This document shows, piece by piece, positions 32,494 to 44,739 of a stretch of DNA of 64,000 nucleotides. The DNA is taken from positions 124,001 through 188,000 of the forward strand of contig MU130361.1 in NCBI GenBank assembly GCA_015039465.1. The letters run 5' to 3'. The stretch is from Phlegmacium glaucopus (taxonomy: Eukaryota; Basidiomycota; Agaricomycetes; Agaricales; Cortinariaceae). The notes under the pieces were generated by a model. It ran no database searches. It was not told where the DNA came from and saw nothing but the letters and a program-made list of their open reading frames with translations. Each line of letters starts with the position of its first letter. Position 1 is the first letter of the stretch. A program made the position numbers and the translations under genes.

Positions 32494-33782
32494 GATCTAG
32501 GCTGTCGGCGTAGGGACTCAGAGATAGCGATGGAGCTTAAGATATATTCGTTGTAACAGAACCATATTTTGGCTATTTAAACTTAGGCGGCATTGACACA
32601 GGGATAACATCTCAGGCAGGTGATGGGTGAAGGGCCGTCGTCAGTCAGCCGGAGTTCCATTGTCGATGTGGACATGGATGCAGCGGTCGCTGGTCGGGTC
32701 TGCAGTTAGTCAATGCATGAACCTTTCGTAGAAATCATCAAGTGGAATCTTTATCCATGAGTGTCCGCTTATCATGGTGAAAAAATGAAGTTGCGTTGAG
32801 CTAAGGCTGGGTCCTTAGTGCGTATTTGGTTACATTTAGGGGGTTTCCTACTTAAGGAAGCCAGGGGCCTTGACTTCTTTTTGGACCACAAAGACACCAC
32901 ATTTACGCTCAGGTTATCTACGATCAGACTGGGTTATATTATTCTCCTCGACCTATCAATTCGTTCACCTGTCTGCTGGATCCAGACGCAGGACGTCTTA
33001 TTCACTACACACAGGTTCCGGTTTCATAAGTACCTGTTTCCACATCTCATTCTTCCTGGCGGCCTAGAGCTATCAACTCCTCTCTGTATTGTACTTGTCC
33101 CGTGTTCTGGTATTCTGACTGGTCGATAGTGTTCTGTGTATCCGATTCGATCTGTTTTTCCGATGCTAAAAAAATACTCATAATCCATTTTGGTAGATCT
33201 AGAACGCCTGTCGACACTTCTTAGAGCGTCACTCGGTGTCTTTCCGTTGGCTCATCCAATCTATTCCACTATATCTACCTTGGCGATGATGCGGACCACC
33301 ACTTACAGGACCGCCCTATCGTTAGAGACAAAGCCCCCCATAGATCAAGTTATGTCTATCTTTTATGTCCAAACTATGATACCATGCTGTTTCTTACTCT
33401 ACATGGTCATTTACTTACTCATGTTATGACCAGTGTACAAGTATCAAAATATACCTGTACACAAGTTATAGTAGGAGTAAACGAGCATAAACCAATCCAG
33501 CAGCTTCGCAATGTTACATGCATGCCTATTATCCATGACCTGCTACTCTCCACACAAAGAGGAAGTATAAACTGTCACGGTCCAGATATGAAGAAGACAG
33601 AGTAAATTCTCTTCCGTCTCGAAAATCTTCTGGATAACAGCCTCCCTTGTCCTGAAAACCTTTTGTGTTTCTGCCATGCTACATCAGACAGTCGGTTTTC
33701 ATAAATCGACGAAACGCTCAACATCGGAGAAATCGTGCTCAAACGTCAAACGTGGGAATGCCATAAACCCAACATAAACCTG
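32494..33782. other. Intergenic, no gene recognised
   Basis: No open frame here shows family motifs, codon-like composition over a useful length, or flanking splice sites. Confidence 0.5.
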
Positions 33783-34514
33783 CTACAAAATCGTCGATAT
33801 CAGTTTAAAAACGTTGAACTGGAAAAACAAGATTTGAATTACCTGATGGCCCTTACATAAAACTCCTTTCACTAAGCCACTTCTAAGTTCGCGGAATAAG
33901 CTCTCAACACTTATACTCAGTTCATCATAATTATACTTCCTGCCAAACCGACTCACTGAGAAAAGACAGGCCGCTGTCGGTGTGATAGCTGTTGATTGCT
34001 GTTGATGCTCTGGTTTGTAATGGAATTCATCCGATTCGGAGGGTGGAATACCAAATGCTTGACGTGCAGTGGCGGACCGGTATCGTTGAGCGAGGGCGGA
34101 TGATTCAGTGCGTGGGCACTTGGACGTCGGTGATGTGCATAATGTGCTCGTGATTGGAAAGACTGAAATATTCAAATAATCTGCTATCTGCAGGCAAACG
34201 TGATAATGATCTTGCCATCTTGGTGAATTTTGCAACTCTTCCCCACAACTGATATGACGATTGGTCCTAGAATTCGATTGGGCAAACTGCTGACTCGGAG
34301 TATTAGATGTATCTTTGGCTTTAAGATCCCTGTAAACCAAGATTAACAATGTTTGATAATCAAGACAGGAAACAGGAACCTTGAAGCTCCATTTACGAGA
34401 GGCTTTATCAGTATTAGAAGACTGAGTGCCAGCATAATTTCGACTAAGTAAATTTTTAATGCTTTTGAACGAAGAAGTTGGCATCAATGGGGTTGTGGCT
34501 GAAATATCGGGCAT
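33783..34514 (-). CDS. Unassigned protein, Ser/Thr/Pro-rich, probably one exon of a larger gene
   Basis: An open frame of 243 codons starts MPDISATTPLMPTSSF. The same frame is open further upstream (AKTPVKSALKSSLQAPTPK), so the true start is probably earlier, and another open frame at about 34900-34600 (SSFTSAGAEAPLNVEFSPEP) may be an upstream exon. A possible intron lies around 34370-34330, between KWSFKV and RDLKAKDTS. The protein is polar and low in complexity, with no domain that I recognise. Confidence 0.4.
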   Translation of the reverse strand: MPDISATTPLMPTSSFKSIKNLLSRNYAGTQSSNTDKASRKWSFKVPVSCLDYQTLLILVYRDLKAKDTSNTPSQQFAQSNSRTNRHISCGEELQNSPRWQDHYHVCLQIADYLNISVFPITSTLCTSPTSKCPRTESSALAQRYRSATARQAFGIPPSESDEFHYKPEHQQQSTAITPTAACLFSVSRFGRKYNYDELSISVESLFRELRSGLVKGVLCKGHQVIQILFFQFNVFKLISTIL

Positions 34515-35299
34515 AAATAACTTGGGTGTTGGCGCTTGAAGGGACGATTTCAGAGCAGATTTTACAGGAGTTTTTGCACGTCAAAAATGGTTCCCCATAG
34601 TTGGCGTTGTTCAGTTAGAACATATCCAGGAAACGTTGGAGTTCGTTAGCAATTGGACTGTAGCGATGTCTGCTGAGCAGGTTGGCAAATTTGGTGTGGA
34701 TGTTGGGTTGGGTTGGCGTAGTCATTGGTTCGGGCGAGAATTCAACGTTAAGAGGGGCCTCTGCGCCGGCGGAAGTGAAACTGGAAGTGATCTTCTTAGG
34801 AATGGGATAACAATAGGTCTAACCGTAGCAGGAGCAGAGATGGATTGTTATATAACGTCTTGCTGATCAGCAGCTGAGTTGGCGGGGCAAGGTGCTAAAA
34901 AGAGGCAGGAATTGAAGGCATTGTGAAGGCAGAGCTATGGAAGAACTGGTGGCAGTCGTAGAAGCACTAGCAGAGTTGGAGTTGGAAGAGGTGGTGGTCA
35001 CAGTGCATCGGTCCATATGGCATCTTATGTTCTGCCTAGGCCAATGTCCTGCGTCTAGATCTAGTGGACAGGTTGAAGCGAATTGAAAGGCAGGTAGTTC
35101 GAGGAGAAAAAACCCCAGCCCAGAGGTATCAAGAACGAGTTTTGATGATGTCGCCGAGCGTTTCCTTTACTTGTTCGACACTGAAAGTCTCAGTCGATTG
35201 TAATCATGGTTTAGAATATTATTAGGGAGTGAAGTATTCACCTTCCAAAATCAATCTTTTGAACTTTCAGTCAGATAGTGGTACATAGGACAAGTGACC

Positions 35300-38200
35300 T
35301 CAACCAATTGTACAATCCTCTTTGAAACTTAGACTATACATTGTTTTATCAACTATTTTTTCAATTTTTTTCCAATCAGATCGCCTTTGAATGAATTCAT
35401 ACACATCCTTCATAGAAAAAATTGTTAATAGTAATAATTGTAAAGAATAATTCACATACTTCAGGTCTATAGGCTCCACCATATCTTGTCACATCGCGTA
35501 CAATTTGTGCAAGGTCTTTTGCATCTTCTACCACATAAACATGACCCAACATTTTGAGATGAGAAAAGTCTGCAATAATTGAAGGAATCTGAAAGCATGA
35601 GATATCAGATATTAACTTATGAACAATCACAACAGATATATACCTTTAACGATGCAATAAAGGCATTGTAGGCATTTAAATCAGAAATGACCAGAAAGCC
35701 ACCGTTCAGAGATATGATTTGGCGTTTGATATGCTTTTGCAGAATTCTGCACCAGTATAATTTAGCAAATAAAATTATGAGACGGAAAAAACTCACGCAA
35801 TAAGCCTTAGTCCAACCTCTTGATAAAATACTTCGAGAACCTCTTTACTTGTACTTCCCTTCAATAACTTGCAGTGAGTCTCTAAACACCTGATTGCCTC
35901 TATACAACCCGCTGTCGGGCCAAGCTCAAGGGGATCGTCCTCAGGTGGATAATACTCTCTTGGCTTTGTAAGTTTTGAGATAATGTGGTCAATCTGGCAT
36001 TTATGACTTGAATACAGTCACAGTTGTCGAGTTTGATTCTCACCTGATTCATTAGCACCTCGGTGCCAGCATTTAAGCCCGCAGCTACGGAATCATCTAG
36101 CGTATTCTCGAATTTTTTCTTCTCTCGGACGACCACGTTCAGGAAATCAGTTTTATCTATGTGGGGGGCCTGATGGAAAAGGACATCATTAAACATAACG
36201 TTATATAGCAAGAGATAACCAACAGACCAATTCCTTGTCGAAATACACTTGTACCATTGATTGAATGGTGTCACCAATATGCACCAGTTCAAAGAATTGA
36301 ACCAATGGCGCTACGTTCGATGTCTCTGAATGTTCTGCAGGCTTATATTCCTTCATCCTTTCTGTAGCCCTACGATTTGTGAATTAGCAATATAAAGGAT
36401 GTTTGGGGTATAGAAGGAACTGACATTGAAAATCCTTTCGAAACATGTCTGTCCCCTATTGTTTGCAACATCAGAATGAAAATCTCCTCAATAGTATCAT
36501 GGACTCGATGTCCATAATGGCCCGGGTAGCCAGCAAATGTTTCGACGCGTTTCAACGACTCACGGTCAGCGTGGATGATTTCAAGAGCAACGTCAAGCGA
36601 TAATAGAAGATCTAGTTGATGTTGTACGTCTGAACTGTTGCCAGTCAACGGCGTAGCGATGCTATTGGATGGCGTCATGAGCGGCGTGGGCGAACCAAGG
36701 TCGAATTGCGCTAACGATTCTGAAAGCGATTGGTCAGTCCATTCACGCAGCGACAACAAGGAGATTATACTTACCCGCCGGTTTCTTCTGTGTGACTGAA
36801 TTTTGCTTCAGCATGAGTTCTTCATCATCCTCATCTGTCTCGAACAATATTCTCCCGTCCTTCTCCAAGGTTGTTGAATATGAATTCATCTCTCTCCTTC
36901 CCTTAATCACTCCTCCTGGTCCCCAGCGCTGAGGATTCAGCATCGCTATTCCTTGAACAGCTGCCGAGCCACCTGTTATCAAAGCTTCGCCAACTACACC
37001 AACCGTTCGTGGTACGATCGTTACCGGAAGCAGTAGTAAATCCGTGAACGAGGCAAGAACATTGCGCTTAACCAATGCTGGATTTTTTGAAGCCAGGAAC
37101 CGCGTAGTTCCTACAGCTGGAGTAGGAGATGATGTCGATGTTGCCTATGAATCAGAGGTGAAGACCCCTGTCACATACGATTGTGAAACGAACTTGCCTC
37201 TTGGTCCCAACCTTTGCAGATGACGTCAAAGGCGTGCTTGGCCCAGTCAATTTCTTCATCCAGATATTCATCCATATGCGCTTCAAACATTCTATAGCTG
37301 GCATCACAGAAAGTAAGCATATTTACATCTGAGAAACACGGAGCGCGAGACCCACACAACGTCTTCTGCCAGAGTTTTGGAGAGATTGGAATCCTTTCTC
37401 TGGTTTGCGACCTCCATAATCCTATCTACCATCTTCCATGCCTCGCGGAACGATGCCGCCGTCGATTTAAGAAATATTTCCTCTGAAATTTCTCTGGCGT
37501 AAGCGAGAAGGGTGGTTATATATTCCCCAACCTACAAGGTTTATCCGTTAGAAAGCTAGCAGTGAAGATATTTTGACAAGGCTCACCACTTCGGTGGACA
37601 AACGTTCGGAGAAAAGGAGTAATACATGAGAAGCCGGTGGGAATACACGAACGGCTATGGATCCATGTTCTTTGATCGCCAATAAGATAAATTCCATAAA
37701 CTCGTCCATGGCGGCAAAATCAAGTTGTTGGTCTTTTCTGGTGTGGGCCAAAGTTGATTTCTTATTTTTTATTGTGAACAGACGAGGTAAATATTGCTCA
37801 CGTAAAGTTGTCCAATGCCTTCCATTTACCTTGTTGATAGAAAATCTCTTTTTTCTCTGTCCAGACTTTACCCATTTCCCAGTCGGCGCTGCTTTTGTCC
37901 CAAAGCTCCCAGCTAGACATTGCTGCCTCTCTCATGCCTTCTTCGTCGCGCTTTTCGTCAGCTATATCGAATGCTGCCAATAAGTTGGAGTCAAAACGAT
38001 CCATTGCCGATCGTAAGGACAAGTATAAGGACTCCCAGTGTCGTAGGGGTTGTACATCTGGGGAAAGAAAATGGGAGAGGAGACGGAGTATTTTGGCCTC
38101 TTGATACAGAGAGGGGCTTATTTTCTCGGCCAACTGAGAGAGAATGAGGTGAGGAGGTGACAAGAAAATGCTTGTGAGAGATTTGAGGAAATTGTGAACG

Positions 38201-38535
38201 CGAATATACTTGTTCTTGTAGGAGTCGTGTTGAGAATAGGAATGTTGTAAATGCTCGAGGAGATTTTGGAGAACTGGATCATTATCAATTGCCAAAGCCT
38301 TCCAACGTTTCTCCCATACCGAATCATGAGCAGCACAGAGACGTGTAGCACGACAGCAGATGCTATAAGTTGCGATATCTGGTATTGGTAAATGGTAGAC
38401 GATGATTTGATGCAAGTTTGAAGGCAGATTGCCCACTAAGACTTGGGCAACGGGCTCTTTTGTACTCTTTGAGAACAGTCGGGCACCCGTAGATGCATAG
38501 AGCCTCACAGGCTCCAGTGTCGCAAACTTGTCCAT
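35300..38535 (-). CDS. RCY1: Recyclin-1 / Pof6-type F-box protein with Sec10-like domain
   Basis: Twelve exons on the minus strand join without a frame error: 38535-37802, 37737-37587, 37531-37356, 37297-37198, 37144-36775, 36719-36425, 36369-36228, 36169-36044, 35993-35797, 35746-35644, 35588-35460 and 35407-35300, giving 876 residues, close to yeast Rcy1 (840) and fission yeast Pof6. An F-box lies near residues 35-75 (GNLPSNLHQIIVYHLPIPDI, then CRATRLCAAHDSVWEKRW). The rest is the exocyst Sec10-like region (FMEFILLAIKEHGSIAVRVF, YRMFEAHMDEYLDEEI, QFFELVHIGDTIQSMVQVYF, KFENTLDDSVAAGLNAGTEV). In yeast Rcy1 works with Skp1 in recycling endocytosed membrane proteins such as Snc1. The protein ends CTIG, a CAAX-like tail. 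One intron is GC-AG. Confidence 0.9.
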
Positions 38536-38595
38536 AACTAACCCAAGTAAGTAACCCTAATCTGGATCATTACATATCTGACCACAACACTCATC
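38536..38595. promoter_or_regulatory. 60-bp shared promoter between divergent genes
   Basis: Only 60 bases separate the start codons of RCY1 (minus) and the small conserved gene (plus). No TATA box is evident. Both 5' untranslated regions and the core promoter elements must overlap here or reach into the opposite gene. Confidence 0.6.
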
Positions 38596-39076
38596 ATGCC
38601 AGTCGGAGAGTATTCATTAAGGCTTCAGACTGGTAAATTTTTGACCTCCTTTATATTCTACACACCATCTAGACATCTTTACAGGAATCACGGGCGGCTT
38701 CGCACCCCCAACCCCTAGTGCCATCCACACCATCACACAACCCCTGAACACAAACTTCCTCACTATCGCCTCCTCAGTTGGAACACAAGACATTGCCCCA
38801 AAGCATATCAGCTCAGAGGACGAGCATACAGCTTCCCTAGTCGATGAATTATATGACATTCTCAAGACCATCCCTACCGAAGATCCTCCAGGAAGTCAGG
38901 ATATCTACGGCCTAGACACTAGCATCGCTTGGGGAAGCGAAGATTTGCAGTGGATGAACGGGGGACCGCAAGGATGCGGTGGTGGAATTAGCACAGTACA
39001 ACCCACTCAGGGAGACAAGGCCAAATTCAAACGCGCTGTAGAGATCGTTATCGAACTTGTTCAGAAAGAGAAGTAA
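38596..39076 (+). CDS. Small conserved protein, 142 aa, function unknown
   Basis: Exons 38596-38632 and 38685-39076 join in phase to 142 residues (MPVGEYSLRLQT, then GITGGFAPPTPSAIHTI), ending IVIELVQKEK. Near the C-terminus is WGSEDLQWMNGGPQGCGGG, followed by AKFKRAVEIVIELV. I recall similar uncharacterised proteins in other fungi but cannot name a family. It is divergent from RCY1 and convergent with CDC20. Confidence 0.75.
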
Positions 39077-39489
39077 TACTTGGTTGTTTACATAAAGGTC
39101 ATGTTTTGAATTGGCTGATATACGATTGACAATATGATTTGTTGTATGTACTACTTCCCAGTCGTTTGGAAGGAGATCGACTCATCATCGACTGATTATC
39201 GGTAGTCTGCCTAGGTCGATTGTATATCGCATCTAATCACAGCTGATCGGCTTACGAGATCCAGGGCCAACTCAACACTTAAATTCTACTATGTATACGG
39301 TTCTAGTCTCTTCACATCCCATAAATGTCTAATCTATAGGTATATTGTTTGACATAAGATGGGGCTACCAGCTAACAACTCGTGCTATAAGCGCTAATGT
39401 ACCAGATGAGAAAACACAGGTTGCACACTCAGAATACTTCATCTCAAATTTACAAATCTCGCAAAGAACCGCAAGGACCAAGATGAGTG
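39077..39489. other. Intergenic space between convergent genes
   Basis: This is the shared 3' space of the 142-aa gene and CDC20. No further gene or repeat is seen. Confidence 0.6.
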
Positions 39490-41203
39490 TCAACGGAGAC
39501 TTAAAATTCCTTCCTTGGTCGAATTATTCCTGCCTCCCCCGAGTTCTTCCCCAACACTAATCACCTTCTTTTTTGTTCCCTGACTAGCAACTTCCCAAAT
39601 CCTCCAAAACTTCAGGTTCTCATCTCCTGCACCGGTACAGACGACATCACCAGCAGGACCTACACAGCTGAATAACACGCGTGAATCATGAGCATCACGG
39701 ATTTCCGCAACGCGTTCCAGGCTCGGGTAGGCATGAATCATGATGGAATTTGTCGGGTAACCATGTGTCGTTAGGACTTCTTTCTTGTGAGGGGCCCATT
39801 GGATGGACGTGATCTGTGAAGGGGTGCGTAAACTATGGAGACGGGCACCCGTCGTACTATTCCAGACGTTAATGGTAGCATCGTTCGTCCCTCCACCAGA
39901 AGCAAGCAAGGATGGCTGCCAGGGGCACCAAGCAATCGCCTGCAATCTTTCTATGAGAGGACGATTGTTAGATAGCGTGATAAGCTTACTTTGACAGCAG
40001 CAGTGTGATTTCTCTTGGTCCACTTCGCACTGCCCCTTGCCCCTTCCCCAACATCACCGAGCCTGCCATCCCATATGTTTACAACATTGTCATTACCACC
40101 GCTCGCAAGAAGCTCCCCGTCGTTTCTCCACTTGAGACCGCACACCTCTCCTGTATGGCCCAGCAATTCCATGACCTTATGTCTCGGACTTCGAACGTCG
40201 TGATGCCAGATACTGCCATCTCCGCAACCAGATGTCAAGATATGTTGGTGCCAGGAAAGAGTGGCAACTTGTCCTTGATGACCCCCCATTGTACGGAGTT
40301 TTTGACCACTTTCGACATCCCACAGTTCAACGTCACCATTACCATTTCCAACTCCCAAGAAGGCACCGTCGTTGGAAAAATCGACACTGGATACGTATGA
40401 TCCTTCGGGACATTCCCCAAGTTGAACCACTGCGCCAGTATCTGCTTTCCAAATATATGTGGAGGATTCGAGGGCCACTGCAACCGCATTCTGACACGAC
40501 CAACTGAGAAGATTAAGATAAAAATCATCGACCATGCCTGGTGCATCGAGGACACGTTCAGGTTGGGTGGGAATTTTTCGTGACTTGTTCGTCGTGGTAC
40601 CTGTGGACGAAGCAAGGGCCCCAGGGCGTTGAGCATAAAGTGGCCTCGCAAATTCGCGTTGTTGCGCAAGGGTGGTATCCGAAGAAGATGCTGCAGGAGG
40701 TTGCTCGTGATATCCCAGGATACGACGATTCACTGGAACTCCGGTGGCTGCTGCCAACCGAGCAGTATGCCCCGGAGACTGTGATTGAGGGTTTAGAGAA
40801 ATTTGATCAAGGGTAGCAGATAGTACAGCGATATCGATATCTGTAGTATCACGATTTGTAATAAAACGGTCGCGTTTATCAGTTCCGATTCGGTTCTAGC
40901 GATAGGTCATTAACCTAGTTGACCTAACATTCACTTGGAAACACTCATCCTTACCGAGGCTGGTGTCGACTTGGATCGTTTGACTTCGTGTTTCGGAGGA
41001 GGGACATAGTCTCTGGTTACAACGTCAAGCCTGCTTTCAACTCCACCTTTGCGTATCACACCACCATTTCCTGGACGCGAAGAACGCTTGGTAGGAGAAG
41101 CCAAGGAAACATTGTTCATGGATAACTGTAAGGAAGGGGTCAAAGGAGTTTTCGCCTCTGAACGAGCGCGGGCACGAGAAGGAGTCTTAGGCTGGCTAAA
41201 CAT
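39490..41203 (-). CDS. CDC20: APC/C activator Cdc20, WD40 protein
   Basis: Exons 41203-40955, 40778-39990 and 39939-39490 give 495 residues with no frame error. The N-terminus is basic, with a likely C-box (VTRDYVPPP). The Cdc20 entry signature PERVLDAPGMVDDFYLNLLSWS region starts the beta-propeller, followed by WD repeats (SSVDFSNDGAFLGVGNGNG, HTGEVCGLKWRNDGELLASG, WCPWQPSLLASGGG, GAGDENLKFW). Cdc20 recruits securin and cyclin B to the anaphase-promoting complex and is the target of the spindle checkpoint. The C-terminus is LSLR rather than the usual IR tail. The exact start of exon 2 (40778) is the least certain boundary; an alternative acceptor near 40840 does not keep the frame. Exon 1 was copied into the neighbouring duplication. 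Confidence 0.92.
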
Positions 41204-42101
41204 GATCCACAGTCAGAACAAGTCAAAGAGAAGTCAGAATAGGTCAACAGAACAAAGAACAAACAACGCGGTTCCAACGTGAGTCACGTGATCTCGGAAC
41301 CACCATGGGACGCAGGGAAATGAGGTGCATAAGACATAGGCCCGGGGACCCCAATGTCCAATATCCTCGTTACGCTGATGTATAGCAACGAAATACGGTC
41401 GGGAACGCCACTGCTCATAGTTTATTAGAATGATGGTGCTCAGCTTAACAGATGATGAAAATTTATCGTAAAAAGTCGAGCAAATAGTGAATTGATACAA
41501 AGTTGAAAATGCCTGCTGGCCTGACTTCGCATACATGGATGATGCACCCCAACATGTCTCAAGGCAATGTCAGGCTTCGGGCTCGGAGGATGATGATGTC
41601 AACAATTCAGCCCTGGCGGTGTGAAGTCAAAGCTCTGTGAAATGCCCTGTATCAGGTATGGAGGTGAGAACTTCTCCCTAGAATTACCTCATCAGTTTTC
41701 CAGTACAGCTCAGTTATTGCGCGAAGATCTTCTCAGCTTCTACTCAAACATCGTTGACCCAGCATTTTGCGAAAACATAGATATAGTAACCCTCAATCAT
41801 TGACTCAATGGGTCACGGATGTCACATTGTGTGACATAACTCATCGGCTGGTTCCGAGGCTATTGCAGTATGAGAACCTATGAGAACTTCAACTGTAATT
41901 ACCGATCCTTGCTCGGCGGCCGTGATCACCTATAACCCTCACGCACATATAGGTAAGCGGGCTTATTATTTCAATTAAACGCCAATGAAAGTTTAGGACC
42001 CCGTGGAGCAGGGATGAAACAGCTGTGCAATACTTAAACGGGAACTTGAAGTCGTCCGAGTCTGTAAGCCTTTCGTGTTTTTCCTTCTTCCTTAACCGTT
42101 G

Positions 42102-43219
42102 ATGGACTCTGAATCGATTCAGTGGACAAATCAGAACATTGAATTCGCGTCGTGTAAGTCCCACGAAATGCAGTGGATTGTCACTGACGGATCACATATA
42201 CTTAGTTGGCGAATTCTTTTTTTGATGAAGTAGAATATCTACGCTGGTAGGTGGATTGAGAGCGATACTTGGTGGAATCTGGAAAGTCTGACAATCTCTA
42301 CGGGTTTCAGGAGTCGATTTACTGTCGTCAAATCGCTGTATATATGGTCGCGTTATATCCCGCTAGTCGCGCAGATGTGGTAATCGACATTCCATTCTGC
42401 TCTCACTCTCATTGAATGCTATACAGTGTAACCTTAACCCTCAATCACAAAACGTACCAACCGCCCCTGCGAGTCCAGCTATGTGTGGGAACCTTCGTCT
42501 ACCACACCATTGTGGCACAGCTGACATTTACCTGCATCAATGCAATCCTCCTGATAAGGGGTGAGGGACATCCTGTGCTTTTCAAGTCGTCCCAGCCTCA
42601 CTTTTGTTCTGCTCGAATCTTAGTCTACGCTCTGTATCATCAGAGTTGTCGAGTCAAATATCTTCTTTATACGGCCTTTCTCATGATTTGTGCTATTGAG
42701 ACAGGGTGCAACAGCTGATTTATAAGCACCTTGGTAAAGGGAAAGTCTTGTATCGCAGAAACTCTGCCATTTGCACCTCTCGTTACAATATAGTATTATT
42801 GCGTGCAATTATCTTTCAACCGCATGGCTGATAATCTGTCTATCACTTGCTAACGCCGCTGCATTTTCTTTTCAGGCCTTAATTCTAGGCATGACATTAT
42901 TCAGATGTATCGTCGGTGACTATTACGGATTGGCCAGTCCTTTGTTTGACTTCGCTGATATTACGCGAGGGTGTCGTAGTTTGCTTCTTGATATCCAGTG
43001 AGCTGATAATCTTCGTTTTCATGTGGCCACCCTCCTGAAAGTTGTGGATTAGGCTTGATGGTGGCAAATTTACCACAGCAAGGCATTCGGATACTTGGAT
43101 TGGCATCTGGATTCGAGAACACTGCTTTCGCGTACGTCCTTCTGTTCCGGAAACAAATTATCCACAATCGTGATCTCCGTCTATTAATATTAGGTGGCTT
43201 CTATCTCTACTTTCCGTGA
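42102..43219 (+). pseudogene. DUF6533-type multi-pass membrane protein, copy A, broken
   Basis: This is the counterpart of 47325-48472. Exon 1 (MDSESIQWTNQNIEFAS) is intact. Exon 2 has lost 29 bases between two TTGGCG repeats (now one copy at 42204-42209), which shifts the frame before FFDEVEYL. Later exons keep recognisable parts (SRFTVVKSLYIWSRYIPLV, TFVYHTIVAQLTF, the family hallmark VYALYHQ). The last exon carries two more shifts relative to copy B: around 42938-42950 (PLFDFADI where B has PLTSLILR) and an extra base near 43033. DUF6533 proteins are agaricomycete seven-helix membrane proteins of unknown function. Confidence 0.7.
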
Positions 43220-44025
43220 TGGTCAGTTTTGACTTCATCTGTTGCATAGTAAAAATTCCAGACTGATTTCGACAATACTACAGGGATGTAGACTTATACT
43301 TGATATGAGAAAGCTCGCTGTATCTCATCCAGCACGTACCTCTGATGAGGATTACGGGATTGAGTTAACATCGATTCTGGACATGACGCGGACGACCTGA
43401 CATGGTCAAAACATTATAGATTATTTTTTACTGAGACTCAGGCCTTGGCGGATTATCAATAGATTATTTCACCTCATCTTCCTCTTTGCCATCTTCCTCC
43501 CTTTCCCCATTTTCCTCTCCATCTTCCTTTGTCTCGCTGTGGGTGAAGAGGGCATGATTGAACTGACGGACAAACAACGTGACTTGATGGACGAATCGCG
43601 CATCAGCAAGTCACTGGACTCTTCTGGAGGAGACACGAGCTGATGGACGATTTGTGGATGGGGCGCATATACGAATGTGCATATCAGCGATGTATATATT
43701 ATTTGTTGATGGCAAGTGAGTACATGAACTGAATATGATGTACAAATGTTATCGATCTACAATTCGTGCCAGTGTATGGTGAAGATCCAAGTCGGGGAGG
43801 CAGAAATTGGGCCAGTGCATCGACATGAGCTGATGTTGATATTCTAATAATAAAGACTGAAGAGTAGGGCGATTTTGAAAACTGCATGAAACTCTGATTG
43901 CGATTTTTCAACATAACGGTACAACAAACTTATCACATGTGGGCTTGAAACTACGGATCGTTAGGTCGTCAGAGGACTTCGCCCCAATTCCTAATTTTTT
44001 TTCCGAAGCTGACGTTGGACGGCAA

Positions 44026-44739
44026 TCAGGCTTTTGTAACCATCCACTCGTTCTGAGGGGCTTGAATGTGCCTTCCAGCCTTAACAACAACCTAGGACGC
44101 AGGAGAAATCCATAAAATCCCCGATGGAAACTTTGAGATATTACGAGCTACTTACGAATGCTCCAAGGTTAAGCTCATTAACCCAATAGAGGTCATGGCC
44201 ATCAGCAGGAGTAATACTAGGAAGAGCACAGGCCAGCGATCAACTAAGTCTATTCTCTATCCAGTCCACGGAATCACTTACACTTTGGTCCCCTGCTGAG
44301 TCGCTCTGATTATCCACTTGTATTCCTTGTCACACCAAGTGAGCTTGGTGTTCTCGGCATCTCCCTAAGCCCGACTTTGGTAAGACAAGATCCCCCAGAA
44401 TTGTCATGAAGGGTGCAAAGATGATGTAGACTGACCTGGAGCGAGATGTACAAGTTATTGAATCCCTTGATGGTAACCTCGGTGATGTCCCCAGTAATAG
44501 CAGGAGTAACGGTTAACATCTGACCAGAAAATAAGAGAACAGGGTGAGCTGGAAGTTGGAACTACTAGAAAACGCTAGAGCGAAAAGATGTGTACCATGG
44601 AGAGGTCAGGAATCGTATGGTCGCCCATTACAGTTTTGACGGCATTGCCGTTTACGTCGTGCTTCGAAGTGACGATGCATTCGCCCGTATTCTTGCTTCT
44701 GAAGCGGTATGTTCCCCGAGATATGGTGGTGTCAGACAT
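44026..44739 (-). pseudogene. Beta-trefoil (mycocypin/ricin-B-like) protein, copy A, nonsense in exon 4
   Basis: Exon borders match copy B: 44739-44596, 44519-44436, 44364-44282, a disturbed exon 4 from 44249, and 44091-44026. The first three exons read MSDTTISRGTYRFRSKNTGE and then DITEVTIKGFNNLYISLQ. In exon 4 the acceptor is followed by ACTTAGTTGATCG, three bases longer than in copy B (CCTTGGATCG), which puts TGA in frame; the alternative acceptor two codons later shifts the frame. Exon 5 (VVVKAGRHI, QNEWMVTKA) remains readable. The product would lose the last third of the trefoil. Confidence 0.7.

Noticed and set aside
40005..40816. Plus-strand open frames over CDC20
   Set aside because: They are antisense to WD40 exons and have no family motif.
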